A stretch of 64,000 nucleotides of DNA, taken from the NCBI RefSeq assembly GCF_004114975.1, contig NZ_CP030051.1, positions 6,634,001 through 6,698,000 on the forward strand, read 5' to 3'. The DNA comes from Bradyrhizobium guangdongense. Lineage in GTDB: Bacteria > Pseudomonadota > Alphaproteobacteria > Rhizobiales > Xanthobacteraceae. The notes beneath the pieces were generated by a model. It ran no database searches and was not told the origin of the DNA. It worked only from the letters and a program-made list of their open reading frames with translations. The first letter of the stretch is position 1. Each line of letters starts with the position of its first letter. Shown piece after piece: positions 43,132-51,019 of the stretch. A program made the translations under genes and the position numbers.

Positions 43132-43872
43132 ATGAGCATCAACGCCGTTGTCTTCGACGCCTACGGGACGCTTTACGACATCCAGTCGGTCGCCGAGATT
43201 ACCGAGGAGGCGTTTCCCGGCTATGGCGAGATCATCACGCAGGTCTGGCGGATCAAGCAGCTCGAATACACCTGGCTGCGCTCGTTGATGCGGCGCTATC
43301 AGGACTTTGCTTCCGTCACCCGCGACTCGCTCGCCTATACGCTGCGCGTGCTCGGGCTTGCCTATGAGAACGAAGCCTTCGAGCGGGTGATCGAGAAATA
43401 TCTGCATCTCGATCTCTATCCCGACGCGACGGCCGCGCTCGCGGCGCTGAAGCCGCGAAAGCTCGCCATCCTCTCCAATGGCAGCCCGGAGATGCTGAAC
43501 GCGCTGGTGCGCAATTCCGGGCTCGACCGCCTGCTCGATGCCACCATCAGCGTCGATGCCAGGAAGATCTTCAAGCCGAGCCCGCAAGCCTATGAGCTGA
43601 TCGGCGAGGTACTCGGCACCGCGCCTGATGAGGTGCTGTTCGTATCGTCCAATCCCTGGGACGTGGCGGGAGCAAAGTCGTTCGGGCTCAACGTCGCCTG
43701 GATCGAGCGGGTGACGCCGGAGGCGATGGCACTGGCTTGCGTCGAGACCGAACTCGTGGCACCGCTCACCATGTTCAAGGCGATCCGCACCCAGATGGAC
43801 GAGCTCGGCTTTTTGCCGGATCATCGCGTCCGTTCGCTCTCGGAGCTGCCGGGGATCATCGCCCGCCCGTAA
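43132..43872 (+). CDS. L-2-haloacid dehalogenase-like HAD hydrolase
   Basis: 246 residues of the HAD superfamily, type II haloacid dehalogenase branch. The nucleophile is Asp9 in VVFDAYGTLYD. Motif II is AILSNGSPEML (about 114), the motif III lysine is in KIFKPSPQAYEL (about 144), and motif IV is FVSSNPWDVAGAKSFG (about 171), where Ser-Asn and Asp positions match dehalogenases. The enzyme would hydrolyse L-2-haloacids such as 2-chloropropionate, or a phosphate ester if the assignment is wrong. The Rossmann core and a helical cap (about 15-95) are complete. ybaK-like gene follows 21 bp later. Confidence 0.9.
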   Translation: MSINAVVFDAYGTLYDIQSVAEITEEAFPGYGEIITQVWRIKQLEYTWLRSLMRRYQDFASVTRDSLAYTLRVLGLAYENEAFERVIEKYLHLDLYPDATAALAALKPRKLAILSNGSPEMLNALVRNSGLDRLLDATISVDARKIFKPSPQAYELIGEVLGTAPDEVLFVSSNPWDVAGAKSFGLNVAWIERVTPEAMALACVETELVAPLTMFKAIRTQMDELGFLPDHRVRSLSELPGIIARP

Positions 43873-43893
43873 GTCTGGAATGAGCTGACTGGA

Positions 43894-44361
43894 ATGAGCC
43901 TGGAATCCGTTCGCGCCTTCTTTGCCGAGAAAGCCCCCGACATATCAGTGATGGAATCCCCGATCAGCTCGGCGACCGTCGCGCTCGCCGCCGAAGCCTA
44001 TGGCGTCGAGCCCGGGCGGATTGCCAAGACGCTGTCTTTGCGGATCGGCGAGCGCGTCATCCTGATCGTCGCCGCCGGTACCTCGCGGATGGACAACAAG
44101 AAAGTGAAGGCGCAGTTCGGCGGCAAGCCGAAGATGCTGGGGCTGGAAGAGGTCGCCGACATCACCGGCCACGAGGTCGGCGGCGTCTGTCCGTTCGGTC
44201 TGAAGTCACCACTGCCGGTCTATTGCGACGTGTCGCTGAAGGCGTTCGACGTCGTGGTGCCGGCCGCGGGCTCGACCCACAGCGCGGTGCGCATCACACC
44301 CGAACGAATGGCGGAGCTGACCGCGGCCGAGTGGGTCGATGTTTGCGAGCACAAGCCGTAG
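43894..44361 (+). CDS. YbaK/ProX-type aminoacyl-tRNA deacylase
   Basis: 155 residues. YbaK-family proteins hydrolyse mischarged aminoacyl-tRNA (Cys-tRNA(Pro) or Ala-tRNA(Pro)) in the cytoplasm. Conserved positions are GVEPGRIAKTLSLRIG (about 37-52) with the catalytic Lys45, GTSRMDNKKVKAQFGGKPKM (about 62-81), GHEVGGVCPFGL (about 91-102) and the final AAGSTHSAVRIT (about 124-135). The GxxPF-like and GG-CPFG motifs place it in the YbaK/EbsC group. It is 21 bp after the HAD gene on the same strand and so is likely co-transcribed. Confidence 0.88.
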   Translation: MSLESVRAFFAEKAPDISVMESPISSATVALAAEAYGVEPGRIAKTLSLRIGERVILIVAAGTSRMDNKKVKAQFGGKPKMLGLEEVADITGHEVGGVCPFGLKSPLPVYCDVSLKAFDVVVPAAGSTHSAVRITPERMAELTAAEWVDVCEHKP

Positions 44362-44367
44362 ACGACG

Positions 44368-44712
44368 CTAGTCATCCTCGTCGTAAGGCCGCGGCTGCGC
44401 AGGTGGCGGCGGTGCGCTGTTATAGCGCGGCGCCGGCGCGGCGCGATTGCGCGGGACCTGCTGTTGTGGCGGCATCTGGTTGTTGGACTCGAACACAGCG
44501 CGGCAGCCGGTGGAGAGTTGCGGCGTATTCTGGCGCAGGCAGGCGGTGATTCGGCCGACATCCGGAATCTGATCGCTGCACAGGCGCCAGACGTCAGGCG
44601 TGCAGGCCATCTGCTGCTCCATGGTTCCGCGATATTCCTCGGCGGCGGCGCTCTGCGCGACGATGCCGCCGATCGCAAGCGCCACACCCAGCGCAATCCG
44701 CTCTGTTCGCAT
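44368..44712 (-). CDS. exported Cys-rich (FGFR/GLG1-repeat-like) protein
   Basis: 114 residues from ATG at 44712. Signal peptide ends SAAA|EEYRG. The folded part has four cysteines in the order MACTPDVWRLC, then TACLRQNTPQLSTGC. That matches the Cys-rich repeat known from eukaryotic Golgi glycoprotein 1 (Pfam Cys_rich_FGFR), where each unit reads C-x(6-8)-C-x(11-13)-CL-x(4-6)-LS-x-C. A single unit is present. The C-terminal third is Pro/Gln/Asn-rich and ends YDEDD. Function is unknown; a small secreted disulfide domain is a safe description. It converges on the YbaK gene. Confidence 0.75.
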   Translation of the reverse strand: MRTERIALGVALAIGGIVAQSAAAEEYRGTMEQQMACTPDVWRLCSDQIPDVGRITACLRQNTPQLSTGCRAVFESNNQMPPQQQVPRNRAAPAPRYNSAPPPPAQPRPYDEDD

Positions 44713-44809
44713 GGTTCTGATCCTTCCCGATGTCCCTCGAATTCTCATCAATCAATGAGACGCGGGCAGGTTCGGAACCAACAAAAAAATGTGAAGGTTG
44801 GGCAGGAAC

Positions 44810-45796
44810 CTATTCCACCCGACCGATCTTCTTGACCGCCGCGATCAGCCGCGCGCTGTCGGCCGCAACGAACTCTGAAAATGCCGGCGCATCCTGATAG
44901 GCGACGAGGCTGCCCGAGGCCTCGAAGGTCCTGAGCACATCCGGGCTCGTCATCACCTGCGCCATCGCCTCGCGCAGGCGGCTCGCGATCGGGGCTGGCA
45001 GCGCGCTCTGTGCAAACAGCCCGGCCCAGATATACATCTCGACGTCCTTGTAGCCGAGCTCCTGGAAGGTCGGCACGTCCGGGAAGCTCGCGATGCGCCG
45101 CGCGCCGCAATTGGCGAGCACGCGCAGCTTGCCGTCGTCGACCTGCGGCTTCAGCGTGCCCGGCGCCGCCGCGATCGCCTGCACAGTGCCGCTGAGGATC
45201 GCGGTTAGCGCGGGACCTGCGCCGCGAAACGGCACGTGCAACAGCTTGATGCCGGCGCTGGCGGCGAACATTTCCATGGCGACATGCAGCGTGCCGTAGG
45301 GGCCGGACGAGCCATAGGTGATCTGGCCCGGACGCTTCTTTGCATCCTCGATGAACTCCTGCGCCGTCGTCCACGGCGCCGAGGCGGGCACCGCGAGCAG
45401 CGTGGGATCCGCCAGCACGCGCGCGATCGGCATGAACTGCGAGACTTCATAGGCCGCGGGCCGGTCGAACAGCCGGTCGGCTTCGGGAAGCACTGCCAGC
45501 GATGACAGCGTCATCAGCAGCGTGTAGCCGTCCGGCTCGGCGCGCGCCGCAGCGGCGTTGCCGACCGAACCACCGCCGCCGCCGGCGCGGTTGTCGACGA
45601 TGACGGGCTTGCCGAGAATCCGCTCCAGCGCCTGCGCCACCGGACGCGCCGCGAGATCGGCTTGGCCGCCGGCCGGGAACGGCACGATCATGGTGATATT
45701 GCGCACCGGATAGGTTTGCGCGAAGACCTGCTCCGGATACGCCGCCCGCAACAACGGCAATGCGGCAATGGCGCGCAAGACGTCACGTCGATTCAT
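44810..45796 (-). CDS. Bug-type tripartite tricarboxylate transporter substrate-binding protein
   Basis: 328 residues. The N-terminus MNRRDVLRAIAALPLLRAA has a twin-arginine-like motif, with cleavage near VFA|QTYPV. The Bug/TctC fold is clear: ITMIVPFPAGGQADLAARPV (about 35-54), VIVDNRAGGGGGSVGNAAAA (about 65-84), ITYGSSGPYGTLHVAMEMFA (about 158) and HVPFRGAGPALTAILSGTVQ (about 187). The protein would bind a carboxylate in the periplasm for a TctAB-type symporter. No tctA or tctB is adjacent, so it is an orphan receptor; many Bug proteins are. The ligand is unknown. Confidence 0.9.
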   Translation of the reverse strand: MNRRDVLRAIAALPLLRAAYPEQVFAQTYPVRNITMIVPFPAGGQADLAARPVAQALERILGKPVIVDNRAGGGGGSVGNAAAARAEPDGYTLLMTLSSLAVLPEADRLFDRPAAYEVSQFMPIARVLADPTLLAVPASAPWTTAQEFIEDAKKRPGQITYGSSGPYGTLHVAMEMFAASAGIKLLHVPFRGAGPALTAILSGTVQAIAAAPGTLKPQVDDGKLRVLANCGARRIASFPDVPTFQELGYKDVEMYIWAGLFAQSALPAPIASRLREAMAQVMTSPDVLRTFEASGSLVAYQDAPAFSEFVAADSARLIAAVKKIGRVE

Positions 45797-45942
45797 CGCA
45801 GCCCCCTCCCCCTGGCTTCTTGCTTCAGCCTCAGCCTAGCGCGACGACCGGCAAGAACAAGCCGTTTACGAAGCGTTAGCCATGTTCGCCCGGCTCAGGA
45901 ACGCATCCCCGCAGGCTCCGTTGCCCTGCCAAGGAGTGCGCC

Positions 45943-46200
45943 ATGGGAAAATTCGCGACCATCGACACCGCCCTCGACGAGATGCTGGTGAACCTGGCGG
46001 CGATCGTCCTTCGGCTTTCGAAGCCCGAAATGACGCGAACGCCGGAGGCACGGCGGGCCCTGACGCAATCCGTCCATCAATACGCTGTATGCGCCGCGCG
46101 CTCGACCGATCCGCGCGTGCATGAGTTGAAGACGCAGCTCGAGCAGACGCTGAAGCCGAACCTGCGCATTGTCGCTATCGATGGGATGAAGGTGTCGTAG
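45943..46200 (+). CDS. conserved small hypothetical protein, 85 aa
   Basis: 85 residues with AAGGAG 7 bp upstream. The sequence is helical and amphipathic: TALDEMLVNLAAIVLRLSKP (about 9-28), then EARRALTQSVHQYAVCAARS and VHELKTQLEQTLKP. No signal peptide, membrane segment or known motif is visible. The good Shine-Dalgarno and composition support coding. It reads towards repeat family 4, copy 2. I cannot name a function. Confidence 0.65.
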   Translation: MGKFATIDTALDEMLVNLAAIVLRLSKPEMTRTPEARRALTQSVHQYAVCAARSTDPRVHELKTQLEQTLKPNLRIVAIDGMKVS

Positions 46201-46208
46201 TCCAACAC

Positions 46209-46294
46209 CGTCCTTGCGAGGAGCGAAGCGACGAAGCAATCCACGCTGCCTTGACGGAAAGATTCTGGGTTGCTTCGCTGCGCTCGCAATGACG
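46209..46294. repeat. dispersed intergenic inverted repeat (family 4, copy 2)
   Basis: The element begins CGTCCTTGCGAGGAGCGAAG and ends CGCTCGCAATGACG, with TGCTTCGCTGCG inside. The termini match copy 1 at 20815-20894 almost exactly (one base change at the left end). It lies between a small ORF and the end of the convergent LysR gene. Confidence 0.85.
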
Positions 46295-46316
46295 GAAGTC
46301 GTTGAGGCCGGTCGCT

Positions 46317-47252
46317 TTACGACGCCTTCGAGCTCTTCCTTCCCCGCCGCTTGCAGGTGCCCGGGAGCTTCGCGGCGAGGAAATCGCCGAGCGCTTCGAC
46401 GCGTGCGGGGCGCGGGCCGCCGGGCGGGGTGACGAGATGCACGGCGCCTTCGGCCTGCTTCCAGTCCTTCAGGATCACTTCGACGGCGCCCGATGAAATG
46501 GCGTCGCCGACGATGAATTCGGGCAGATCGGCGATGCCGAGACCGGCGACCAAAGACGGCATCACCGCTTCGCCGTTGTTGACGCGAAGCTGGCCGCCCG
46601 GGCGGACGCTCGCCTGCTCGCCGGCCGCGTTGGTGTAGTGCCAGACGTTCGGCGTGGAGAGATAGGCGTAAGCGAAGCATTTGTGCTGGGCGAGATGCAT
46701 CGGATGCGTCGGCCGGCCGTATTTCTTCAAGTAGGACGGCGCCGCCACGGTGAAGCGCGGCATGGTGAAGAGCCGGCGCGCGATCAGCGAGGAATCCGGC
46801 AGCCGCGCGATCCGCACCGCCATGTCGAAGCCCTCGCCGATGAGATCGACGCTCGCATCGCTCAGATGCAGATCGACCGAAACCTCCGGATAGGCTTCGA
46901 AAAACTCGGGGAGCAAAGGCGCCACCGCCTTGATGCCGAACGTCATGGGCACCGCGAGCCGCACCAGCCCGCGCGGCGCCACCGATTGCGCCAGCGCTTC
47001 GTTCTCGGCCGCCTCGCCGTCGGCGAGCAGGCGCGCGGCGCGGTCGGCAAGCTTGTGTCCGGCATCGGTCAGCGCGAGCCGGCGCGAGGTGCGGTTGAAC
47101 AGCCGCGCCCCCAGCCGCTCCTCCAGCCGCGTCACCGCTTTCGAGACGGTCGCCTTGGACATGGTGAGCTCGCTCGCAGCCCCCGCAAACGAACGTAGCT
47201 CCACGACCTTGGCGAAAATCGCGAGCGCCTCGAAATCGGGGAGTTTGGCCAT
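46317..47252 (-). CDS. LysR-family transcriptional regulator
   Basis: 311 residues from the ATG at 47252. The N-terminal winged HTH is LPDFEALAIFAKVVELRSFA (about 4-23), ASELTMSKATVSKAVTRLEE (about 26-45) and LFNRTSRRLALTD. The substrate-binding domain covers about 90-300 and includes GFDMAVRIARLPDSSLIAR. The C-terminal tail is basic (CKRRGRKSSKAS). It is divergent from a pirin-wrbA pair, a common layout in which the regulator controls quinone-detoxifying neighbours. A dyad in the intergenic region is a candidate operator. Confidence 0.92.
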   Translation of the reverse strand: MAKLPDFEALAIFAKVVELRSFAGAASELTMSKATVSKAVTRLEERLGARLFNRTSRRLALTDAGHKLADRAARLLADGEAAENEALAQSVAPRGLVRLAVPMTFGIKAVAPLLPEFFEAYPEVSVDLHLSDASVDLIGEGFDMAVRIARLPDSSLIARRLFTMPRFTVAAPSYLKKYGRPTHPMHLAQHKCFAYAYLSTPNVWHYTNAAGEQASVRPGGQLRVNNGEAVMPSLVAGLGIADLPEFIVGDAISSGAVEVILKDWKQAEGAVHLVTPPGGPRPARVEALGDFLAAKLPGTCKRRGRKSSKAS

Positions 47253-47278
47253 GCCGCGGTCCAATCCGGGTATTTAGG

Positions 47279-47293
47279 GAAACAATGAGTTTC
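47279..47293 (+). promoter_or_regulatory. candidate LysR operator dyad before pirin-wrbA
   Basis: GAAAC (47279-47283) and GTTTC (47289-47293) are perfect inverted arms around AATGA, a 15-bp palindrome of the size of a LysR T-N11-A box. It lies between the divergent LysR and pirin starts. A TATACC at 47309-47314 could be a -10 for pirin, but I find no matching -35. Confidence 0.45.
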
Positions 47294-47383
47294 GACAGTT
47301 TCTATTTCTATACCACAGGCGGGAGCTTATCCAAGGGGTCATCAGGAACAAGACGCCATCATCCAACCCAAGGAAACACACCC

Positions 47384-48082
47384 ATGATCGAACTCAGACC
47401 TTTCGCAAAGCTCGGCGGTGCCGATCACGGCTGGCTCAAGGCCAAGCACCATTTCTCCTTCGCCAGCCATTACGACCCGAACAACATGGGCCATGGCGCG
47501 TTGCGGGTATGGAACGACGACGAGATCGCGCCGAACACCGGCTTTCCCGCCCATCCTCACGCCAACATGGAAATCATCACCTATGTGCGCGAGGGCGCGA
47601 TCACCCATCAGGACAGCCTCGGCAACGAGGGCCGCACCGAAGCGGGCGACGTGCAGGTGATGAGCGCCGGCAGCGGCATCCGCCACTCCGAGTACAATCT
47701 CGAGCCGACCAGGACGCGGATCTTCCAGATCTGGATCGAGCCTGTTGCGCGCGGCGGACAGCCCACCTGGGGATCAAAGCCGTTTCCGAAGGCGAACCGC
47801 TCCGGCAAGCTCGTCACCATTGCGAGCGGCATCGAGGGTGACACCGACGCGCTGCCGATCCGCGCCGACGCGCGGGTGCTGGCGACCACGCTGAAGGCCG
47901 GCGAAAGCGCCGAGTACGAACCGCAGAAGGCGCGACACCTCTATCTCGTGCCGGCGGCTGGCGCGGTCGAGGTCAACGGCGTGCGCGTCAACGCCCGCGA
48001 CGGCGCCGCGATCCGCGACGAGAGCAAGCTGAAGATCACGGCGCTCGAAGATTCCGAGCTCGTGCTCGTCGACGCGGCATAA
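47384..48082 (+). CDS. pirin family protein (YhhW-like quercetin 2,3-dioxygenase fold)
   Basis: 232 residues from the ATG at 47384; the frame extends 33 codons upstream without family character. The bicupin pirin fold shows [20 protein letters not shown] (about 16-35), the metal-binding [16 protein letters not shown] (about 53-68), and [12 protein letters not shown] (about 100-111) with the final His and Glu ligands. Pirins bind Fe(II) and may degrade flavonols or sense redox. The second cupin (about 145-230) lacks ligands. wrbA follows after 47 bp on the same strand, and a LysR gene is divergent. Confidence 0.9.
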   Translation: MIELRPFAKLGGADHGWLKAKHHFSFASHYDPNNMGHGALRVWNDDEIAPNTGFPAHPHANMEIITYVREGAITHQDSLGNEGRTEAGDVQVMSAGSGIRHSEYNLEPTRTRIFQIWIEPVARGGQPTWGSKPFPKANRSGKLVTIASGIEGDTDALPIRADARVLATTLKAGESAEYEPQKARHLYLVPAAGAVEVNGVRVNARDGAAIRDESKLKITALEDSELVLVDAA

Positions 48083-48129
48083 CGACACTGCAGCAACCAG
48101 CAATCAAACTCATCCCAACGGAGACCACC

Positions 48130-48729
48130 ATGACCAAAGTTCTCGTCCTCTATTACTCCGCCTATGGCCATATCGAAGCGATGGCCAATGCCGTCGCCGA
48201 AGGTGCGCGCGAAACCGGCGCCACCGTCGACATCAAGCGCGTACCCGAGCTGGTGCCGGCGGAGGTCGCCAAGGCCTCGCATTACAAGGTCGATCAGGCC
48301 GCGCCGGTCGCCAAGGTCGAGGACCTCGCCAATTACGACGCGATCATCGTCGGCACCGGCACGCGCTTCGGCCGCATGGCCTCGCAGATGGCGAACTTCC
48401 TGGATCAGGCCGGCGGGCTCTGGGCCAAGGGCGCGCTGAACGGCAAGGTCGGCGGCGCCTTCACCTCGACCGCGACCCAGCATGGCGGCCAGGAGACAAC
48501 GCTGTTCTCCGTCATCACCAATCTGCTGCATTTCGGCATGGTGATCGTCGGCATGAATTACGGCTTCGCCGGCCAGATGAAGCTCGACGAGGTCACGGGC
48601 GGCGCGCCCTACGGCGCCACCACGATCACCGGCGGCGACGGCAGCCGCCAGCCCAGCGCCAACGAGCTCGCCGGGGCCCGCTATCAGGGACGAGTGATCG
48701 CAGAGACTGCCAAGAAACTTCACGGCTAA
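48130..48729 (+). CDS. wrbA: NAD(P)H:quinone oxidoreductase WrbA
   Basis: 199 residues, the typical WrbA length. This flavodoxin-like tetramer reduces quinones in two electrons and so limits oxidative damage. Motifs are [20 protein letters not shown] (about 3-22) for FMN phosphate, [20 protein letters not shown] (about 76-95) and [20 protein letters not shown] (about 116-135). It ends [16 protein letters not shown]. The start has GGAGA upstream (ACGGAGACCACC). Operon with the pirin gene upstream is likely. A hairpin follows. Confidence 0.95.
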   Translation: MTKVLVLYYSAYGHIEAMANAVAEGARETGATVDIKRVPELVPAEVAKASHYKVDQAAPVAKVEDLANYDAIIVGTGTRFGRMASQMANFLDQAGGLWAKGALNGKVGGAFTSTATQHGGQETTLFSVITNLLHFGMVIVGMNYGFAGQMKLDEVTGGAPYGATTITGGDGSRQPSANELAGARYQGRVIAETAKKLHG

Positions 48730-48748
48730 GCTGCACGGCTGAGCACGC

Positions 48749-48785
48749 GCTCGGGCTGCATTTCCTAAGGAAATGCCGCCCGAGC
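48749..48785. terminator. bidirectional hairpin between wrbA and the PCMT-like gene
   Basis: GCTCGGGCTGCATTTCC pairs with GGAAATGCCGCCCGAGC (one bulge), around TAA. The stem is about 16 bp. There is no T-run, but it lies exactly between two convergent stops. Confidence 0.7.
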
Positions 48786-48787
48786 TC

Positions 48788-49672
48788 TCAGGCTCGCGTG
48801 ATGTCCGCGTGAGGCGGAATGCTCTCAACCGGCGCAGAGGCAGGCGCGGTCGACAGCCACCAGCCGTCGCCGGCGAACCAGCAGGTGTCGTCGGGCGCGT
48901 CGCCTCGCCGCAGCGACTGCACGCGCTCCCACCCCTTGGCGAATGCCTCGGCCAATCGGCGCGCGGCATCGGCATCCTGAAGCCCCGCACATCCGATGAA
49001 CTGGGCCCGGCTGAGGAATTTGGCCGGCCAGGCCGTCCCCTGCTCCGGCCGCGTGATCATCAACATGCCGCCGAGCATGCCCTCGGGCGCCAGCGGAAAC
49101 ACCAGCCGCCCGCCCGGCCGCAATGCCTCGAGCCATTCCGTGGCCGGCTGCGCGGCGCCCGCACAGACATAGATCACGTCGACCTCAGGGAGATCGGACG
49201 CAATGCCCGAGCGCTCGCGCAGCTCGACCGTGGCGATATGTTTCAGATTCTCGCGCGCAAGCGCCGCCAGGCGTTCGTCGATCTCATAGCCGTAGACGCG
49301 GCCATTGGGTCCGACGAGCTCGGCGAGGATAGCGGTGTAATAGCCGGTGCCGGCGCCGATCTGGAGCACGGTCTCGCCCTCTTTGACGCCGCCGCCGCTG
49401 AGCCAGTAAGCGTGCGCGCCGGGCATGCCGATGTTGATGCCGCGCGCCGGATCCAGCGCCAGCAGCACGTTCTGATACAGAAAGGCGGGATCGTCGTCGG
49501 GCGTCACGACATAGGGATGGCCGCCCAGCGTGATCGACCACGGCCCGGGGCCGGCGAAGGGTTCACGCCTGACGGTGCGAAAGGCCTGCTCGAGGCGAGG
49601 GTCCGTGGCCTTGGCCGCGGCGCAGATCAACTGCGCAAAGAACGCGCGAAGTTTTCCCGAACGATCGTCCAT
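48788..49672 (-). CDS. protein-L-isoaspartate O-methyltransferase-like protein
   Basis: 294 residues from the ATG at 49672, preceded by AGGAGG; a long upstream open frame has no coding character. The central PCMT domain (about 50-200) has the SAM-binding VLQIGAGTGYYTAILAELVG (about 99-118), VYGYEIDERLAALARENL and VDVIYVCAGAAQPATEWLEA. PCMT proteins repair isoaspartyl residues in aged proteins. A C-terminal region of about 80 residues is unusual and includes CWFAGDGWWLS, so the substrate may differ. It converges on wrbA. Confidence 0.85.
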   Translation of the reverse strand: MDDRSGKLRAFFAQLICAAAKATDPRLEQAFRTVRREPFAGPGPWSITLGGHPYVVTPDDDPAFLYQNVLLALDPARGINIGMPGAHAYWLSGGGVKEGETVLQIGAGTGYYTAILAELVGPNGRVYGYEIDERLAALARENLKHIATVELRERSGIASDLPEVDVIYVCAGAAQPATEWLEALRPGGRLVFPLAPEGMLGGMLMITRPEQGTAWPAKFLSRAQFIGCAGLQDADAARRLAEAFAKGWERVQSLRRGDAPDDTCWFAGDGWWLSTAPASAPVESIPPHADITRA

Positions 49673-49755
49673 GTCGCCTCCTGGCTGCGGAGGCGACGAT
49701 AGCACAATCAATGCGATATGCGAGTGACGCCGGCAACCGGCAGGCGCCGAAGGCT

Positions 49756-50901
49756 CTAGCGCGCGCCCTTGCCCATCGCATGCGCGACGAAGGCGGCGAG
49801 CCGCGGATGGCGACGGAGGCCCTGCGCGGCATGGTCGCGCAGGACATAGGGCAGCCCGCGCCAGGACAGCGCGATGCTGACGTCGGTCAGCGGCACCGGC
49901 TCGGCGCCGAAGCGGCGCTTGTAATCGTGGTTGCCGATGCTGAGATCGAAGCGCCGCACGCCCTGCGCATGCAATGCCGCCATGGTGCGCTCGGTCACGA
50001 GCAGCCCGGGCGAGCAATTCGCCCATGGCTTGCCGGCATGGCCGATGCGCAGCAGATAATAGGTCGCGCCGTATCTGACGCCGAGCGTGGTGGCGACGAT
50101 GCCCTCGTCGCAAACGAGCGCCGAGATCACTGCATAACCCTCGGCGACACCCTGCCGCGCCACCTCGCGATAAAACGCGGCATAGGCTTCGTCGTTGAGG
50201 ACGAACCGCGAGCCGAGCTGCTGCATGCGCTCCTGCTGCTGGACGTCCATCACGTCGAGCAGCTCGCGCGCGCGGGCAACCTCCGTGGCAATCTCGAAAC
50301 GCGCGCCGGCATGCCGGCTGAACACGCGCCAGCAGCGCGGCATCTGCATGCGCTTGATCGATGCCTGATAGGCCGCATAATCGTCGCCGGTCAGCACGAG
50401 ATTGCCGTTGAGCGAGCAGGAGCCGAGCCGGCCGAGCGACACCAGCGGGTTCGGCCTCGCGCCGACATAGGCCGGCATCTTCTTCAGGCGCAGCAGGTCG
50501 AAGCGGTCAGGCAAGGCGCGCAAGGCATCGACCAGCGCGGCGCTGATCGCCTGTGCACCGGCCGCATCGAAACTCGCATCGGACGCCATGATCGGCGCGT
50601 TGTTGTCGGAGACGCCGAGATCGGCAAACTCGACGACACGGATGCCGCGCCGCGTGTGCGTGAACATCGGCACGACAGCGATGTCCCTGCCGGTCGTCGT
50701 ATCGGTGATGACCGCGATCAATGGCGCGACGCCGTGAAAGGCCTCGTACCAGGCGCCAAGCCAGTACCCATGCTGAAACGCGGTGCGATGGCCGTCGTTC
50801 AGGCGCAACGCGGCCTGTCGCCAGTCGCGCAGGAAATCGACCGAGATTCCCCTCGTGCTGGACACCCGGCCGTCTAATTGCTCCACACTGAGAAACGCCA
50901 T
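49756..50901 (-). CDS. CelD/BcsL-type GNAT acetyltransferase (polysaccharide locus)
   Basis: 381 residues. The C-terminal two-thirds is a GNAT fold of the Acetyltransf_6/CelD type found in cellulose and exopolysaccharide loci. Typical segments are AFQHGYWLGAWYEAF (about 41), RRGIRVVEFADLGVSDNNAP (about 84-103), GSRFVLNDEAYAAFYREVAR (about 231-250) and RRFDLSIGNHDYKRRFGAEP (about 324). The last is the FDLGxGDExYK-like CelD signature. It may acetylate a sugar or lipid-linked repeat. It is the first gene of the polysaccharide locus reading leftward, upstream of which sits an O-antigen ligase-like gene on the same strand. Confidence 0.87.
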   Translation of the reverse strand: MAFLSVEQLDGRVSSTRGISVDFLRDWRQAALRLNDGHRTAFQHGYWLGAWYEAFHGVAPLIAVITDTTTGRDIAVVPMFTHTRRGIRVVEFADLGVSDNNAPIMASDASFDAAGAQAISAALVDALRALPDRFDLLRLKKMPAYVGARPNPLVSLGRLGSCSLNGNLVLTGDDYAAYQASIKRMQMPRCWRVFSRHAGARFEIATEVARARELLDVMDVQQQERMQQLGSRFVLNDEAYAAFYREVARQGVAEGYAVISALVCDEGIVATTLGVRYGATYYLLRIGHAGKPWANCSPGLLVTERTMAALHAQGVRRFDLSIGNHDYKRRFGAEPVPLTDVSIALSWRGLPYVLRDHAAQGLRRHPRLAAFVAHAMGKGAR

Positions 50902-51019
50902 TCGCTGGGCATACGGTTACTGAAGATTTCCTGTTAGATTATGTTTTGCACAGACCACAAGTTACGTTGCTGCTTATCGTTAAGTGGATGCCGTCCGGCC
51001 GCGCGCCTGCGACAGTCTG

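Noticed and set aside
42941..43135. 64-codon frame ending in an ATGA overlap with the haloacid dehalogenase start
   Set aside because: The overlap is suggestive, but the sequence is Arg/Ser/Pro-rich with no domain and no Shine-Dalgarno I trust.
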